A DNA stretch of 64,000 bases, from the NCBI GenBank assembly GCA_016490735.1, contig JAEMWC010000239.1, forward strand, positions 437,501 through 501,500, in the 5' to 3' direction. The notes beneath the pieces are model-generated. The model ran no database searches, had not been told where the DNA came from, and saw only the letters and a program-made list of their open reading frames with translations. Source of the DNA: Pachyseris speciosa (Eukaryota > Cnidaria > Anthozoa > Scleractinia > Pachyseridae). This document shows positions 10,987 through 23,204 of the stretch, in pieces (position 1 is the stretch's first letter; each line of letters starts with the position of its first letter). Made by a program: the position numbers and the translations under genes.

Positions 10987-12991
10987 ATGGCTCGCAGTAA
11001 ATGTTTCTTCGACGATATTAAGAAGGAGCTGGAATGCTCTGTTTGCCAAGAGCAGTTCAGTGAAATTAATGAGCCGAAAATACTGAAATGTCTCCACACT
11101 TTCTGTAAGACCTGTCTAGAAGCTTGGATACGACAGCATCGTGAGGGAGAGTTGAGTTGCCCGACTTGCAATCAAATCACCGAATGTCCTAACAGCGACA
11201 TCAACCGGCTGCCATCCAACCTGTTTTACAAGCAGATGTTGGAAACTGTGGAGGCTTACAGCGGACAAGGGCAAGAAGATTCATCGCAGTGTGGGAACTG
11301 TGAGCAAAAGAAGACACTTAAGTTTTATTGCTCTGATTGCAACTGCTTCTTGTGTGAACACTGCGCCGAGACCCATAAAAACTGGAAAAGTTTCAGGGAA
11401 CATCATATTAAAGAAATCGGAAGCTTTGATTCAAGCGATGTCCAAGATTACGCGAGGAAGGCAAACGTTTGTAAGAAGCACAAAGATGAATTGAGGTATT
11501 ATTGCGACAAATGCAAAAATTGTATTTGTCGTGACTGCGCCATATTGGATCATCGAGACCACAACATAATCTCCTTTGAGCAAGGACTTGACAGCAAGAA
11601 ATCGGAAATCACCAAAAGAATGCAAGAAGTTGAAGCAGTTAGCTCTCGATTAAGGCAGCAAATTAAAACCCTGCAGAAACAAAGAACATGGGTGGATAGC
11701 AACATCGACCAAGCGAGTGATGAAGTGCATCGTTTCACCGAACACTGCATAAATTTAATCCGTAAACATGAAGCAGCAGTGACAAAAGAGTTACTCAACC
11801 ATAAGTCAACTTTTGCTGCTGAATTTGCATCTCAAGTGACCGCTTTGGACGAGAAAATGAAGGACATTAACAGCAGCTTGGAATTTGGCAAAAACGTTTT
11901 ACATCGAAATAACCTACCTGAGATACTGAACGTAGAAGAAACACTCGAACGAAGGTTTCAAGATTTTCTATCATCGCCGGAATGCAGTCGTTCCATCGAG
12001 ATGAATAATTGTGGGGTAAAGTACGTGCCAAGAGATATGTCGAACATAGAAAACGAGTTGGGGATGTTATTTTTCTCTAATACCGAGCCTTCGTTGTCGA
12101 TCGCTAAGGGCAAGGGATTGACAGAGGGTCTTCAAGGCGAAGATTGCACTTTCACGATCGTCACAAAAGACTGGCAAGGTAAAACAACTTATAATAAATC
12201 TGATCTGGTGAATGTTGACATTCAATCATCACAAACCGGGAAAGTCACAAAATCCAGTATAACAGACGCAAAAGATGGCTGTTATGAAGTAAACTACAGA
12301 CCCGAAGATGCAGGGGAATTCAGAGTCTCCATAACAGTAGGAGGCGAAATTATCAAGGACAGTCCATTTGATTTGAAAGTATTCGAAACGAACAAAAACG
12401 CCTCAAGTTCAAGCAAAGGGGAAAAGAAACCCAAACTAGCATTATCAGGTATGATTAATTGAGTTCAGTAATTTAGGCCCCTTTCAAACGTCGTGCTACT
12501 GCCGTGCTTAGCTCATTCGACTGTCGCACGACTCCAGCACGACTGGTTTCAGACATCGAATTTTATAATTCCGTCGAATAAAAAGCCCAATCTCGTACCC
12601 AGAATCGTCGGGTACCGTAATCAAAACACTGACTAGCCGTTGAACGAAGCAAATCCAAAATGTTAATTTATGAATTGAGTTCGACAACGCAGAAGCACGA
12701 CGTTTGAAACCAAGTCATGCTACTGCCGTGTAGCACGGCAAGCCTTACCGTGTACACGGCAGTAGCACGGCTTGGTTTCAAACGTTATGCTCAAGTCGAT
12801 TTTAATTCGATTAATTGAGTTCGACACGGCAGTAGCACGACGTTTGAAAAGGGCCTAACGGTAACATGTTTCATTCTATTTGCAGCGGCTATATTACTTT
12901 AAACTTGTTTTATTTTACAGAAAGCGGCGTGGGACTTGATTTTTCCTTGCTACGTGACATGCAAAACTGTGACCAAATTATTTTGAGGTAG
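10987..12991 (+). CDS. TRIM-type protein: RING, two B-boxes, coiled coil, filamin repeat (copy 1, intact)
   Basis: Exon 1 runs from an ATG in ideal context (gacgccATGG) at 10987 to about 12449, where TTATCAG|GTATGA is a donor. A short last exon at 12921-12991 adds SGVGLDFSLLRDMQNCDQII and ends in TAG, and the phase fits. Without splicing the ORF ends at 12462 (491 aa). Domains: RING C17-C61 (CSVC, CLHTFCKTC, CPTC); B-box 1 about 102-140; B-box 2 about 162-192; coiled coil about 200-310; filamin/ABP280 repeat about 372-468. No NHL repeats follow. TRIM proteins are usually cytosolic ubiquitin ligases, many in antiviral or developmental control; the target here is unknown. A diverged copy at 38353-40170 is broken. 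Upstream sequence from about 10740 is shared between both copies and may hold the promoter. Confidence 0.92.
12473..12858. mobile_element. MITE in the last intron of TRIM copy 1
   Basis: The terminal inverted repeats span about 34 bp with one mismatch (left end TTAGGCCCCTTTCAAACGTC; right end GACGTTTGAAAAGGGCCTAA). TA flanks both sides if the element starts at GGCCC. The interior holds further mirror copies of the same TIR sequence around 12700-12790. No ORF is present. It lies wholly within the intron, so the gene is not broken. Confidence 0.8.
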
Positions 12992-13098
12992 ACTATTAAT
13001 AATTTCTTAGAAGACAGGAAAATGGCAAATATGGCTGGTTTCCTGTCCTTTGTTTGCAACTAATTCATGAAGTGGCCTCTGTACACTTTCCAAAGCCG

Positions 13099-14396
13099 CA
13101 ACCTCGTTCCCAGGGTCTCTCCTCTTCCCGCCCCCTGGAGCGAGAGAGAACTCCCAGAATCTGGGAGATTACAAATAAACAAGTCGAGGGAGGGGCGGGT
13201 TAGTGTGAAAGTTGTCTCTACTGAGTCTAGGGGAGAACGGAAAAGTACCGAAAGCCAACGAAGCGTGTTATCCTCGAAGCACAGACCATGTCGAGTGGGA
13301 TAAATCCTGATGCACAGACCATGTCGAGTGGGATAAATCCTGATAAATCCTCAGCCGCCAAAACAAAATTACCAGGAGACGGCTAGTGCGACGGTTGAAA
13401 GGCAAAAAAAAAGTTGTGAACCGCTAAAGGGTAACTAGTCGCGATCAAAGCTTAAAGAGCGGATACGTAAACATTAATTTCTAAGAACACAAGTAAGCAA
13501 TTACACGCTTACATTTATAACGGCTTCAGATCATTATCCCCTCGTCAGAGCGAAGGGTTGTACACAATTCCTCGATTCGCTTTGCCACGGTGGTCCGATC
13601 ATTTCTCCGTTGGTAGGCCAAACAGTACCACAGACGCCAAAGTTTTGCATACCACGGAAAATTTATATTTTGCTGGAGGTGCAGCAGCTAGGAAAGAAGA
13701 AGAAATAAACGAACTATATTTTTCAGAGGCTGAAGATCCAAAAGCTTTGACCGTGAAAATCATCGGAGGCGCATTTCACAGGAAACGATTATCATTCGAT
13801 CTTCTCAAATGTACCACACCACGCTGATTTGTTACAGCCTTAATTCGGATGCGACAGTACTTTAACTGTTAGCGTATGAAAACGATACTTTTACACAGCA
13901 ACCATGAAGAGTCCATGGGCATATTAGGACTCTTATAACTGCTCTGCATGTCTGGATCTTTCTCATATGCGGTCTCAACCGGGTCGGGAACACGCTATTC
14001 TTTATATCAGATAAAACACTAAATTGCCGTTGCGTTTCGCATCACTCCATGCTAGCCTTTCGATACTAAACCAGTGATGGTCATCGAAAGCTCTTTGAAT
14101 ATCAGAGAAATAAACTTTTTAGTTTCAACGGATGAGAGTTGTTTTGAAGCCGATGACTTTCCCAGAACCCAGTCGACCTGCAGAAAGTTTGTTTTTTCTG
14201 CATAAAATTGTCCGCGAGTAGAGAACACGAAAGCCTCGCTTGGATTGTGACAAAACAAACGGCAACAAAATATTGAAATATAAGGACCCCTCCCTAACTT
14301 CTTCAATTGTCTCAGACACACGTGACGAGCCTCAACCAGGGTTTCTTCTCTCTCGCTCCAGGGGCCGGAAGATGAGAGACCCTGGGGACGAGGTTG
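13099..14396. mobile_element. 1.3-kb DNA element with 9-bp target duplication
   Basis: The ends CAACCTCGTTCCCAGGGTCT (left) and AGACCCTGGGGACGAGGTTG (right) are inverted and continue inward for about 55 bp. The nine bases CCAAAGCCG sit directly outside each end (13090-13098 and 14397-14405), a target duplication of Mutator-like size. No transposase is recognisable. An internal part (13560-14040) recurs at 22490-22960. A single copy of the end motif also lies at 60545-60580. Confidence 0.8.
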
Positions 14397-14924
14397 CCAA
14401 AGCCGTTGATTCATGAAAATGTTAGAGTGTGTATACAAGAACAATCTTTGAATGTTTTCTGTTCTCATTCCTCACGTAGTCGCGGAAAAAGTCCTGAAGT
14501 TTCCTCACGAATTCGCAGGATCAGCACTGAACCTTCACCCTCTCGTTCCAAAAGAACTCCCTGAGGTAATGTGACACATGTAAAGAAAGCATAGAGGGTA
14601 TGCAACTAGTCTCCAGAGATTCGAATGACAGTGGTTTGGCGGCCATGTCGGTGGACAATAACAAAAGAAGCCAATGAGAAATCTTTTGTTCATGGTACAC
14701 CAACATGGCGGTGATGACGTAACGTTCATACACCCCATACGCGAATAATGTTTTAAAGGAAAGTCAGGTATATCGGCGACGTCATGCTACATTGCTTATT
14801 TATTTTCCTTAGAACCGTTTTTTTGATAGGTGCTTTGAAAAGGGAAGAATTTTAAGAACCACAAAGCGATTGTCTAACAGACTGCTTTGATAATATTGAT
14901 ATTAATATTAACCGTTCGGCAAGG

Positions 14925-15105
14925 TGGAGGCAGGGTGGCCGAGGAGGCAGGGTGCTCGGTCAGAGCGCTGGACTTGGAAGGTTCAAGTCCCGCTCGGCCA
15001 CGATTTGTTTCATGCATTTGCTCGGCCCCACTTTGTGTGCTACAAATGCTGCCGAGGGTAAATAACGGTCATTCATTTATCATTATCATTATCATTATCA
15101 TTATC

Positions 15106-15141
<36 letters not shown>
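14925..15141 (+). mobile_element. tRNA-derived SINE
   Basis: The head looks like a tRNA gene, with an A-box-like TGGCCGAGGAGG and a B-box GGTTCAAGTCC at normal spacing, closing with CGCTCGGCCAC against an opening GTGGCCGAG. About 70 bp of unrelated body follow and the element ends in a TCATTA tandem repeat. The head resembles a class II (Leu/Ser-like) tRNA, but the arms do not pair well enough for a working tRNA. Confidence 0.75.
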
Positions 15142-15143
<2 letters not shown>

Positions 15144-15294
15144 GATAATGATGGCAGTTTAAAGCTCCTGAATGCCAGGTCTTACTTACAAAAACTGGGC
15201 GTGTACACGTAGCCAGTATTATATCAAAATTTACAAATTTACATTAGATAGGAATAAAATTGCGTAAAATAAACTTAATAAATAAATTCTATTC

Positions 15295-15328
<34 letters not shown>

Positions 15329-17229
15329 TATCAAAGAAAAATGGTTATCCTTCTTAGTGTTTACGTCACGCTCGTTCATAACTGTCTAAGATGTGTTCTT
15401 CTTTGATAATGAATATTTTCTAACCGTAATATTAGTAGACTTAGGTCACAAGAAAATACATGCAGCTGGATGGAACACATTTTACAACATTTACTACCGA
15501 AACCCAGACAAATATCTCAATGCTTTACATACAAGACTTGAAAGACGAACCATGCATGTCACTTACGTTCTACCTGAAAATTGGAAAAAGGAATAGCACA
15601 CGGACAGTCTTCTGATCCGCGCTGTTTGCTTTCTTTGTACCCGGCGTAGCTTCTATTCTTCTGTTATTCATTGAGATGACGTAATGGAGGTTGCAATGGG
15701 TAGCGTTCAAACAATTAGTCTACAACTGAGTAAATCTGTGAAAAATCCCTTTTGAGAATGAAAACAAGTAATTGAATCCTCGTTTTGTTTTCTGACTCCT
15801 TCTTTTAACACCCAAAGCTGTCATATTCACTTTTTTGTGTGGGCTACCTGTGGTATGGAAATTCAAACTTATCAGGCAGCGAAGTTAATGCAGCGAGCTG
15901 AGTCCACCTTTGTGACTCATTTGTAGTCACTAGAATGTCAGGGACCATCACATCATCGTTTGCTGATAAACATTTACTATCTTCGCTTTAAAACTTGTAT
16001 TAAGCGTGGTATCTTCTGAAGAAAAACTTGTATCCATAATTGAGAGGCACTGCACTGGTGGTTGCTTTTACTCATAACTTGTGTGACGAATAAACCAAGC
16101 GGTGAGTAATTTTTCCCTGTTTACCTTCATTTGACTTCAAGGTCATCGCTCGCAAATAAATTTACCCTCTTTCAGCTTTAAAAGGTCATGTTAAGATCGG
16201 CAATATGTTCATGTTCATGTATGTTGAAGAGAAAAAATTATTTATGTGAGCGATCGGGAAGATATCGCAACTCAATCGCTATGACAGTTCTATATTTAGA
16301 AACAAGTTTGCGAATTCTTGGTTTTCACGGTTTTCACGGGACGTCAGGAAAAAATGAAACATTTAGATTTTACCATAATCATGTAAATGGCATTTTAAAG
16401 ATAATATCTGCTGGACTGTTTTCAGCTAAGTAGCACGCTTTGTTTTGATGATAGAGCAGTGGGAATTTCGAATTTGTTTACAATGCGTGACATTTGGTTT
16501 GCTTCTGAGAAACATGTCACATACACGGAAATATCGATTTTCGAGTTCTGAATGACCAATATGTTAAAAGAAGTGTCGATGCGAATGTTTTCAAGTTTAG
16601 CAGAGCGAAAAAATGTTTTGAGAGAGCCAGAGTAAACTCCAGATGGTGCCACTTAATTTAGTGGTAAACAACGAAGAGATGGATCAGGATGGTAATTTTC
16701 GGTGCCTTTTTAAAAATATCCCTGGCGTGATATTTCCGGTTATCTCGTATCTTTTACGGCAAGGGAAACTTTTTAAAAAAATGTTGCAAGCGGTGGTACC
16801 TAAAATCAAAGGCATCCTGTGGTCAGCTCGTGGAGCAAGTAAGATACTGTGTCAGGGAGGTGATATAGGGAACTACCAAGCCTATAGAGTGGTTTGAAAT
16901 GTAGTGTAATGCATTTTTCTGTTTAACGATTTGATTCGTTTGTTGTATCTTGACTGTTGTTCTTTTGTGGAATCGGAGTTTTGAACCACTCTAGTAGAAG
17001 AGTAGTTTGTTCATGAAATACTGTAATACCAAGTAACAGTTTACCGTACTTACCCGTGTATAATGCGCACTTTTTTCCCAAGATTTTTTCATGAAATTTG
17101 CGCTGCGTATTATACACGGAACCTTCTTTGGTCGCTTCCCTAATTTGCATACGCATGTGGTTAACAAAGGATAAAAAACCGGTAAAACAAGCAAATAACC
17201 TATCAAAGCTGCTTTTAAATTACCGCCGA
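15142..17229. other. no gene recognised; ATT microsatellite and a dispersed repeat
   Basis: An (ATT)n run lies at 15295-15328. At 16470-16655, minus strand, is one of three copies of a roughly 170-bp unit whose translation includes NIRIDTSFNILVIQ. The other two lie at 37285-37450 and 37640-37805. Nothing else could be assigned. Confidence 0.45.
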
Positions 17230-17735
17230 TAAACTGGGTGGTTCCTAAAACACGGAGTGCGGAGTGCGGAGTCATCAAAAAGAAAAGATGGGAAATGGCA
17301 AAAATGGGAAAAAGAAGAAATATTAAAAACAGACGAAATAAAAATGATGTAAATACAAACGAGTACAAAATTCCATTTTACTGCAAATAAAATATAATAA
17401 TAAAGAGGAAATTGAATATTTGTCTCTGACAAAAACCCAAATGATTGCATGGAATAAGAAATAAATGAAAATCAATAAAAACGAGAACATTTTGTGATCC
17501 GTAATGACTACAAGGTTTCTGTGGGTTATTCTTTTTTTTCTCCAGAGTTTTAATTATTTATTTCATTTCTGATACACTGTTTGTCACAACTTGAGTTCGT
17601 AGCGATAGTTATCTCCGCAGTACATGACATAAAATTCTTGCAAGCAAAATGCAGTAGAGCCAATCAGAAGTAGAGGTTCCCACGATGTTGATTTCACGCA
17701 CGAAGATGGCGTACAATTATTAGCACATAATAATT
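17230..17735. repeat. left arm of a long inverted repeat (partner 22010-22470)
   Basis: Read in reverse, this arm matches 22010-22470 over about 450 bp, including the shared GATGACTCCGCACTCCGCAC repeat at the outer edge and CTTCTGATTGGCTC at the inner edge. The arms enclose about 4.3 kb that holds two further mobile elements. No target duplication was found outside the arms. Confidence 0.7.
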
Positions 17736-17753
17736 AATAAAGCACTTGGCGAT

Positions 17754-19293
17754 CGGTGAGGGTAAAAGGCGGAATGAGTTTGCGGAATGGCATGTGGCAT
17801 GACTTGCGGAATCGCATAATTATGCGGAATGTAATGTATGCAGAATGGCGCGAAAAAATTAATTCAACTGAAGGAGTTAATTATTCAACAGCCAAACGCA
17901 AGCTATCGGTAGCTGCCGATCTCGGTCACAACAATTAACTACTCTCCACCGGGCTTGCTTTCGTATAAACATTACACTTATGAACTCTTGAGGAGATTAA
18001 ATTTGCCTTGAGTTTTGCTTTCATATGATTAGCCTGTTCGCGAATGATATTTGCAGCATATTTGTGAAGCTACGCACGAAAGTATCGAGCGAGCTTTTGC
18101 CATGTTGTCAATTTCACAGTGTAGGTCAAACTCTTTTGGCAGTTTTGAAATGGATTAAATTAATTTTTATTTTTCCGGAGTCGATTGTAAACGATTTAGG
18201 AACGGAATCTCGCAGAGGCTTATTGTGGTTTTCAGAGTTTTACAAGAGTCTCAAATCGATCAAGCTGCTTTTGTTGTTATGATATGAATAACTGAACTCT
18301 CGAAGACCGAGCGACAAACGAGGAAAATATTATAATCAGTTGCGAACTAACTAATCCTATAAACGCAAACTCAAGACAAATCACTTCAAGCGGGTTCATT
18401 TGTAAAATATTTATAACAAGTCTGTCGAAGCACAAGTCCCGTGTAGAGCTCTACACTGAAAAATTTCTCGGTCAAATCCAATTTGTTTTCAACATTTTAA
18501 TTTGTTGCCACCGAGATCAGCAACTAGCTTGCGATTATTCACTACAGATGTGTTAGGCTGGCAGACGCGATTAATAATCGCGAGCTCCAAAACGCAAGAT
18601 CAAGGTTATTAACCATAAAATTATTATCTAGAGAAGGGGCTAGTTGTTGATCTTGGTAACAACTATTTGCTGAAAACAAATTGGATTTGACCGAGAAATT
18701 TTATAACATCTGGTACCTAGGGTACTCGATCTTCGATGAGGCGACTCTTGAACGCGAGCACGGTGAGTTCAGTTATTCCCTTCATGACAACAGGCGACCG
18801 ATGTGAGACTCTTGTAAAACTCTGAAAACCGTAACTTGAATAAGCCTCTACGAGGCTCCGTTACTAAATCTCTTACAATCAACCCCGGAAAAATAAAAGA
18901 TTTTATTTAATCCATTTGAAAACAGTCAAAGAGTTTGACCTACACTGTGAAATTGACAAGATGGCAAAAGCTCGTTTGTCTCGCAGCCGCGAACGATTCG
19001 CACAATATTATTCCCGAACAGACTAATCCTATGAAAGCAAAACTCAAGGTAAAATTTAATGACCTCAAGAGTTCATAAGAAAGCAAGCACAGTGAAGAGT
19101 AGTTGTGACCGAGATCGATAGCTAGCTTGCGATTATTCTCTGCCTATGGGTGGGCTGTAGAATACTTAACTCTTTGAGCTGAATTAATTTCTTCGCGCCA
19201 TTTTGCATATGTTACATTCCGCATAATTATGCGGTTCCGCAAAGTCATGCCACATGCCATTCCGCAAACTCATTCCGTCTTTTACCCTCACCG
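17754..19293. mobile_element. foldback DNA transposon with 9-bp target duplication (Mutator-like)
   Basis: The two ends start CGGTGAGGGTAAAAGNCGGA and mirror each other for roughly 550 bp each, so almost the whole 1540-bp element can fold on itself. CTTGGCGAT lies directly outside both ends (17745-17753 and 19294-19302), a perfect 9-bp duplication. Shorter inverted blocks (TTTCTCGGTCAAATCCAATT and its mirror) fill the middle. There is no transposase ORF, so it is non-autonomous. Very long TIRs with 9-bp duplications are typical of Mutator-like elements. Confidence 0.87.
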
Positions 19294-19302
19294 CTTGGCG
19301 AT

Positions 19303-20192
19303 TTATTTTGAAACATCACAGAATCTCATTTCGTTTGTTTTCACTTAAAACATCCTTTGCTGGGTCTGTTATCACTTACTACTGCTTAAAATGCACAATT
19401 AGGAGAAATTATGGCTTGTATTACTGAAGAAACAGTTTTGTTGATGAACGCAATGATTTTAGACCGTGAATTTTTATATCTTGTCATTCATGCTGTAATA
19501 TAATCGACACTTGATTATCCATCGTAGCGAAGGGAAATAGTGATGAGTCACACTTAACCGAAAGAAGTACTCAATTTCCGCATTTTGTACAGAACACGAA
19601 GTTTGTCTAAGAACAAGCCGTAGACTATAAGCAATCACTCTTCCCTCTCAATCGCGCGACGTGTTTTTATGCAATAAGGCAAATATATTCTCTTTGACTA
19701 ATCCCTGCAACGAAAGAGGGAATGCGGGTAGGCTAAACAAGCCGATTGTTTCATTTGAACTCTCGTCGAGAATTATGCATGTCATAAAATGGCTTTCAAA
19801 ACGGGCGGTGAGTAGAGCTAATAAAGCGCACCTTTAATGCGTGGAAAGAGGGAGAGGTGCCAGCCGAGCATGTAACTTTTGTTGTCAACGCATGACTAGC
19901 ACTTCGCGTTCAGCTCAAGCTAAACCGCCTCTTCGCCTGATCTTTGACATTTCTCTTCGCAATAGCTATAGTACCGATAACTATATACAAAAAAGGATTA
20001 CGAAAAAACAAACCTGAGAATTTAATAAAGTGAGCGGTTACCAATAGTCTGAAAATGATTTAGATACCTTTGATTTGGCGATGAATTCACTGATGGCGAG
20101 TGATGCGAAGAACTAAAAAAAGCGAAAGTAGAGAGAATTATTAATTGTGTGTGTACTAAATATGTTTTTTTATGACTCAATATTGAGCGATG
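19303..20192. other. no gene recognised
   Basis: Sequence between the foldback element and the 1.5-kb repeat. Only short ORFs, no domain or repeat structure seen. Confidence 0.4.
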
Positions 20193-21696
20193 TAATTGCC
20201 AACGAGTCACCCTCGCGAGGACGCGAGGGTGACGAGGCGGCAGCATTATAAAGCCGTGTGTGCGAGTTGATTTTGGTACAGGGAGACGAAATCTCGAATG
20301 AAAAAAGTTAGCATAAGGTAATGTAAGAGTGACATCATCGGTGATTGTTTTCGAGTTAGCCAATGGCATCGCGGAATTTTTTTCTAAACCAATCACATCA
20401 GGAGGATCATGACCTCATTGACCTCATGGTGGCTGGTGCGGGCTTAGGCAGGAAAAGGTGAGTGGAAATATTGATATTATTCACTCGTGAGCGTTGTCTT
20501 CTTGCGTGTACTTTAATTTAGTGTTTTTGGGAGCCAGAGTGTCACAAATCTAACACCTAGCAGGCTGAAAAATCGCCCAGCGAGGCTAAAATCGCCCAGC
20601 GAGGGAGTTATCGAAATCAGCTCGAAAACGGCTAGCTTGCCAAAACAGTCAATTGCCTTGACAAGATCGGCCAGCGTTCCATTTAAGAAACAAAAAACAA
20701 AACCACTTGAACATAACTCAATCAGAGGGCGTATAAAGCCTCTTCTGTTATCGAGCTAGTGTGCTCAAAATTACAAATTTGACAGTCACGGCGAGCGTGC
20801 CAAAACAGCAATCTTGCCAAAACAACAGTCAATTGTTTACAAAATCGGCCAGCGTGCTATAACTAAGGAAAAAAAAAACACTTGAATATATTCAAATATA
20901 TTCACTATAAACATAATCAGAGGGAATATAAAGCCTCTTTCCAGTCGAGTCACGAGTCACACGACGTGTCGCTGTTAGTTTGTGCTCATCCATTAGCGTT
21001 CACAAAAAACAGTCTAAGCTCTGTTTGCCAGAAAGCCACTATCTGTCAAGCTTGAGGGAACTTAGCAAATCAATTTGGATAGTCTTCTTATTCCAAAATT
21101 TCAGGGGGCTTGCAGCTGTAGCTTCGTTTGAAAATTATCCGATCAGAAGTGCTCAGGTCCAAAGTCCACTTGCTGAAGTGCGTGCATCGAAGTAATAGCT
21201 CACGAGAGTTAATTATGCTTCTTCTATTCTGTATGTTGTTAGTCGTAAATCATTGTAAGGGCCATAGTGGTGTGACTAATTCCGATTTTTCACGTGGATA
21301 TCAGAAGACCATATTAGATGTGCATTTGTAATCTACGTTACAAGTTTTGTTCTTAAAAACATGTTAAAACAAGAGCATGTGGGATTTGCGTTCTAAGAAC
21401 ATGTTAAAACACAAACATGTCATATTTGAATTCATGCCCATTTCTAACAACAATGTTGGTTTCATCTCTCTCAAGTAATGCAAGGGACTCATATTTCACC
21501 TCTAATCTACCCTACAAGTTTAATTCTTATAGACATTTTAAAAAATAAAGAAAAACATGTGAGTTTTGCACTGCTTTTTTAGACAACAATTCAGTTTAAA
21601 AAAATCGACTGTACTCTGGTTACTTCTTAATCTTCTCTGCGCACACCACTGTGCCAGTGTTTACTCGTTGGCACTCTACCGGCAGGTATTTCTAGT
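20193..21696 (+). mobile_element. 1.5-kb dispersed repeat with three TATA boxes and a signal-peptide ORF (copy 1)
   Basis: This unit recurs at 49467-52597 with high identity. It begins with a hairpin (CACCCTCGCGAGGACGCGAG). TATAAAG occurs at 20247, 20732 and 20937; the last two are in tandem monomers of about 205 bp that share ATCAGAGGG, TATAAAGCCTCTT and GGCCAGCGTG blocks. Downstream an ORF begins MLLLFCMLLVVNHCKGHSGV, a convincing signal peptide, but ends after a few dozen codons. Tandem promoter monomers before an ORF recall the 5' UTR of some LINEs, but no retroelement domain is present. Compared with copy 2, about 140 bp after the signal peptide are deleted here. Confidence 0.6.
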
Positions 21697-22009
21697 TATA
21701 GTTGAAGGATAATCTTACAAAGAGACTTACCTTTCTTCGTCGCTTATCACCAGCGGATGTTCCTTATCTAGGGTTAAGACAATAACATTCATTTTAATCG
21801 TCATTTTAAACAAAGCTAAAGGAAGCCTTCAAAGGAAAAGCAGTGTTCAATAACATATCAATCTACTAACCTTGACCGGTGTCAGACATGGCTGGCTAAA
21901 CAGTAAACGTGCTCGTGACGTGACATCTGTTCGAGTGCTAAACCTGGCACAAATTCGTTACAGGAATTAGCCCAGAATTTTCCACCCAACGAGCTATTAT
22001 TAGTGCGTG

Positions 22010-22470
22010 CACGATTTTATCTTCGTGTGTATGTGGGACCTCTACTTCTGATTGGCTCAGCTACATTTTGCTTGCAAGAATTTTATCGTCACGAACGCAA
22101 GTTGTGACAAACAGTGCATCAGAAATGAAATAAATAATTAAAACTCTGGAGAAAAAATAACCCACAGAAATTACGGATCACAAAATGCTCTCGTTTTATC
22201 GATTTTCATTTATTTCTTATTCCAATTATCTTGGTTGTTGTCAGAGAAAAATATTCAATTTCCTCTTTATTGTTTTATATTTATTTGTATTTTATATGGT
22301 ACTTTTGTACTCGTTTGTATTTATATCATTTTTATTTCATCTGTTTGTAGTATTTCTTCTTTTTCCCATATTTGCCATTTCCCATTTTTTCTTTTTGATG
22401 ACTCCGCACTCCGCACTCCGCACTCCGCACTCCGCGCTCCGCACTCTGCGTTTTAGGAACAACCGACAAA
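22010..22470. repeat. right arm of a long inverted repeat (partner 17230-17735)
   Basis: This arm mirrors 17230-17735. The outer end carries five tandem copies of a CACTCCGCACTCCG-type unit. A 172-codon ORF across it is rich in Phe, Leu and Tyr simply because the DNA is T-rich, and is not considered a gene. Confidence 0.7.
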
Positions 22471-22489
22471 CTGGCTGGAAAAACCGTGA

Positions 22490-22960
22490 AAAACCGGCCA
22501 GGTATTCTGTGAGCAGACGCCAAAAATTTGCATACAGACGAAACAAAATATCCTCTTATTTGCACATGGTAACGAAACGCACATTTTGTGAGCCAAAGTT
22601 TGTTCAAAATTATTTTGCTCGAAGTACAGCAGCTCAGAACGAAGACAAAATAAGTGAAGTAAATTTTGCAGAGGCTGTCGGAGGCGCATTTCACAGGAGA
22701 TGATTATCTTTATTTCTTACCGCGTTCCATTTGATTGAACATATGACACCATGAACATTTGTTTACCTTTATTTAGCATTCGAATACGTGAAAACATAAA
22801 GTGTCAGCGAATGAAAACGAAACTTTTTACACAGCATGTAAGAACGGGTGTCTAAATCATTCTCTCGTGCCGTCTCAAAAAAGTCTCAATGCTCGGGAAT
22901 ACGCTATTCTTACCAGATAAAACAATTTTTGATTGCCTTTTGTAATGAATAAATTAGTGA
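22490..22960 (+). repeat. diverged copy of the interior of the 13.1-14.4 kb element
   Basis: Blocks such as CAGACGCCAAA, GGAGGCGCATTTCACAGGA, GAATGAAAACGA and GGGAATACGCTATTCTT recur in the same order as at 13620-14040. In both copies a reading frame ends with GGAFHR. The terminal repeats of the first element are not seen here, so this is a partial copy. Confidence 0.6.
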
Positions 22961-23059
22961 TCCCGGTACACAAAACACAATTGAATGCCAGTGCGTACAT
23001 AATATTTTACTTTGAAGTATCAATGGAAACAGGACAGAATAACGATTGTTTGTCCCTTG

Positions 23060-23170
23060 ATAAGAGCATTCTAACAGCGGTTAACAGTCACACACGCCCT
23101 CCAACGGCTTTTTCCTTTGTCGAAAACTAAGTTTTGGTGGACGTCAATCAAATGTATCTATGACAATAAC
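23060..23170. repeat. inverted repeat flanking the PLE pair (partner 25205-25315)
   Basis: The stretch with CGAAAACTAAGTTTTGGTGG and ACACGCCCTCCAACG occurs in reverse at 25205-25315. The two arms bracket the palindromic PLE at 23205-24420 together with about 800 bp on its right. Confidence 0.65.
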
Positions 23171-23204
23171 GGGGTTTCTTTTAAACGAACTACTCGCAGA
23201 GTAA

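Noticed and set aside
14929..15002. Possible functional tRNA gene
   Set aside because: The A and B boxes are good but arms do not pair fully, and the SINE body and TCATTA tail follow directly.
22185..22703. 172-codon ORF rich in Phe, Leu and Tyr resembling a membrane protein
   Set aside because: It spans T-rich repeat arm, a GCACTCC tandem repeat and unrelated downstream sequence; the inverted partner at 17230-17735 does not keep the frame.
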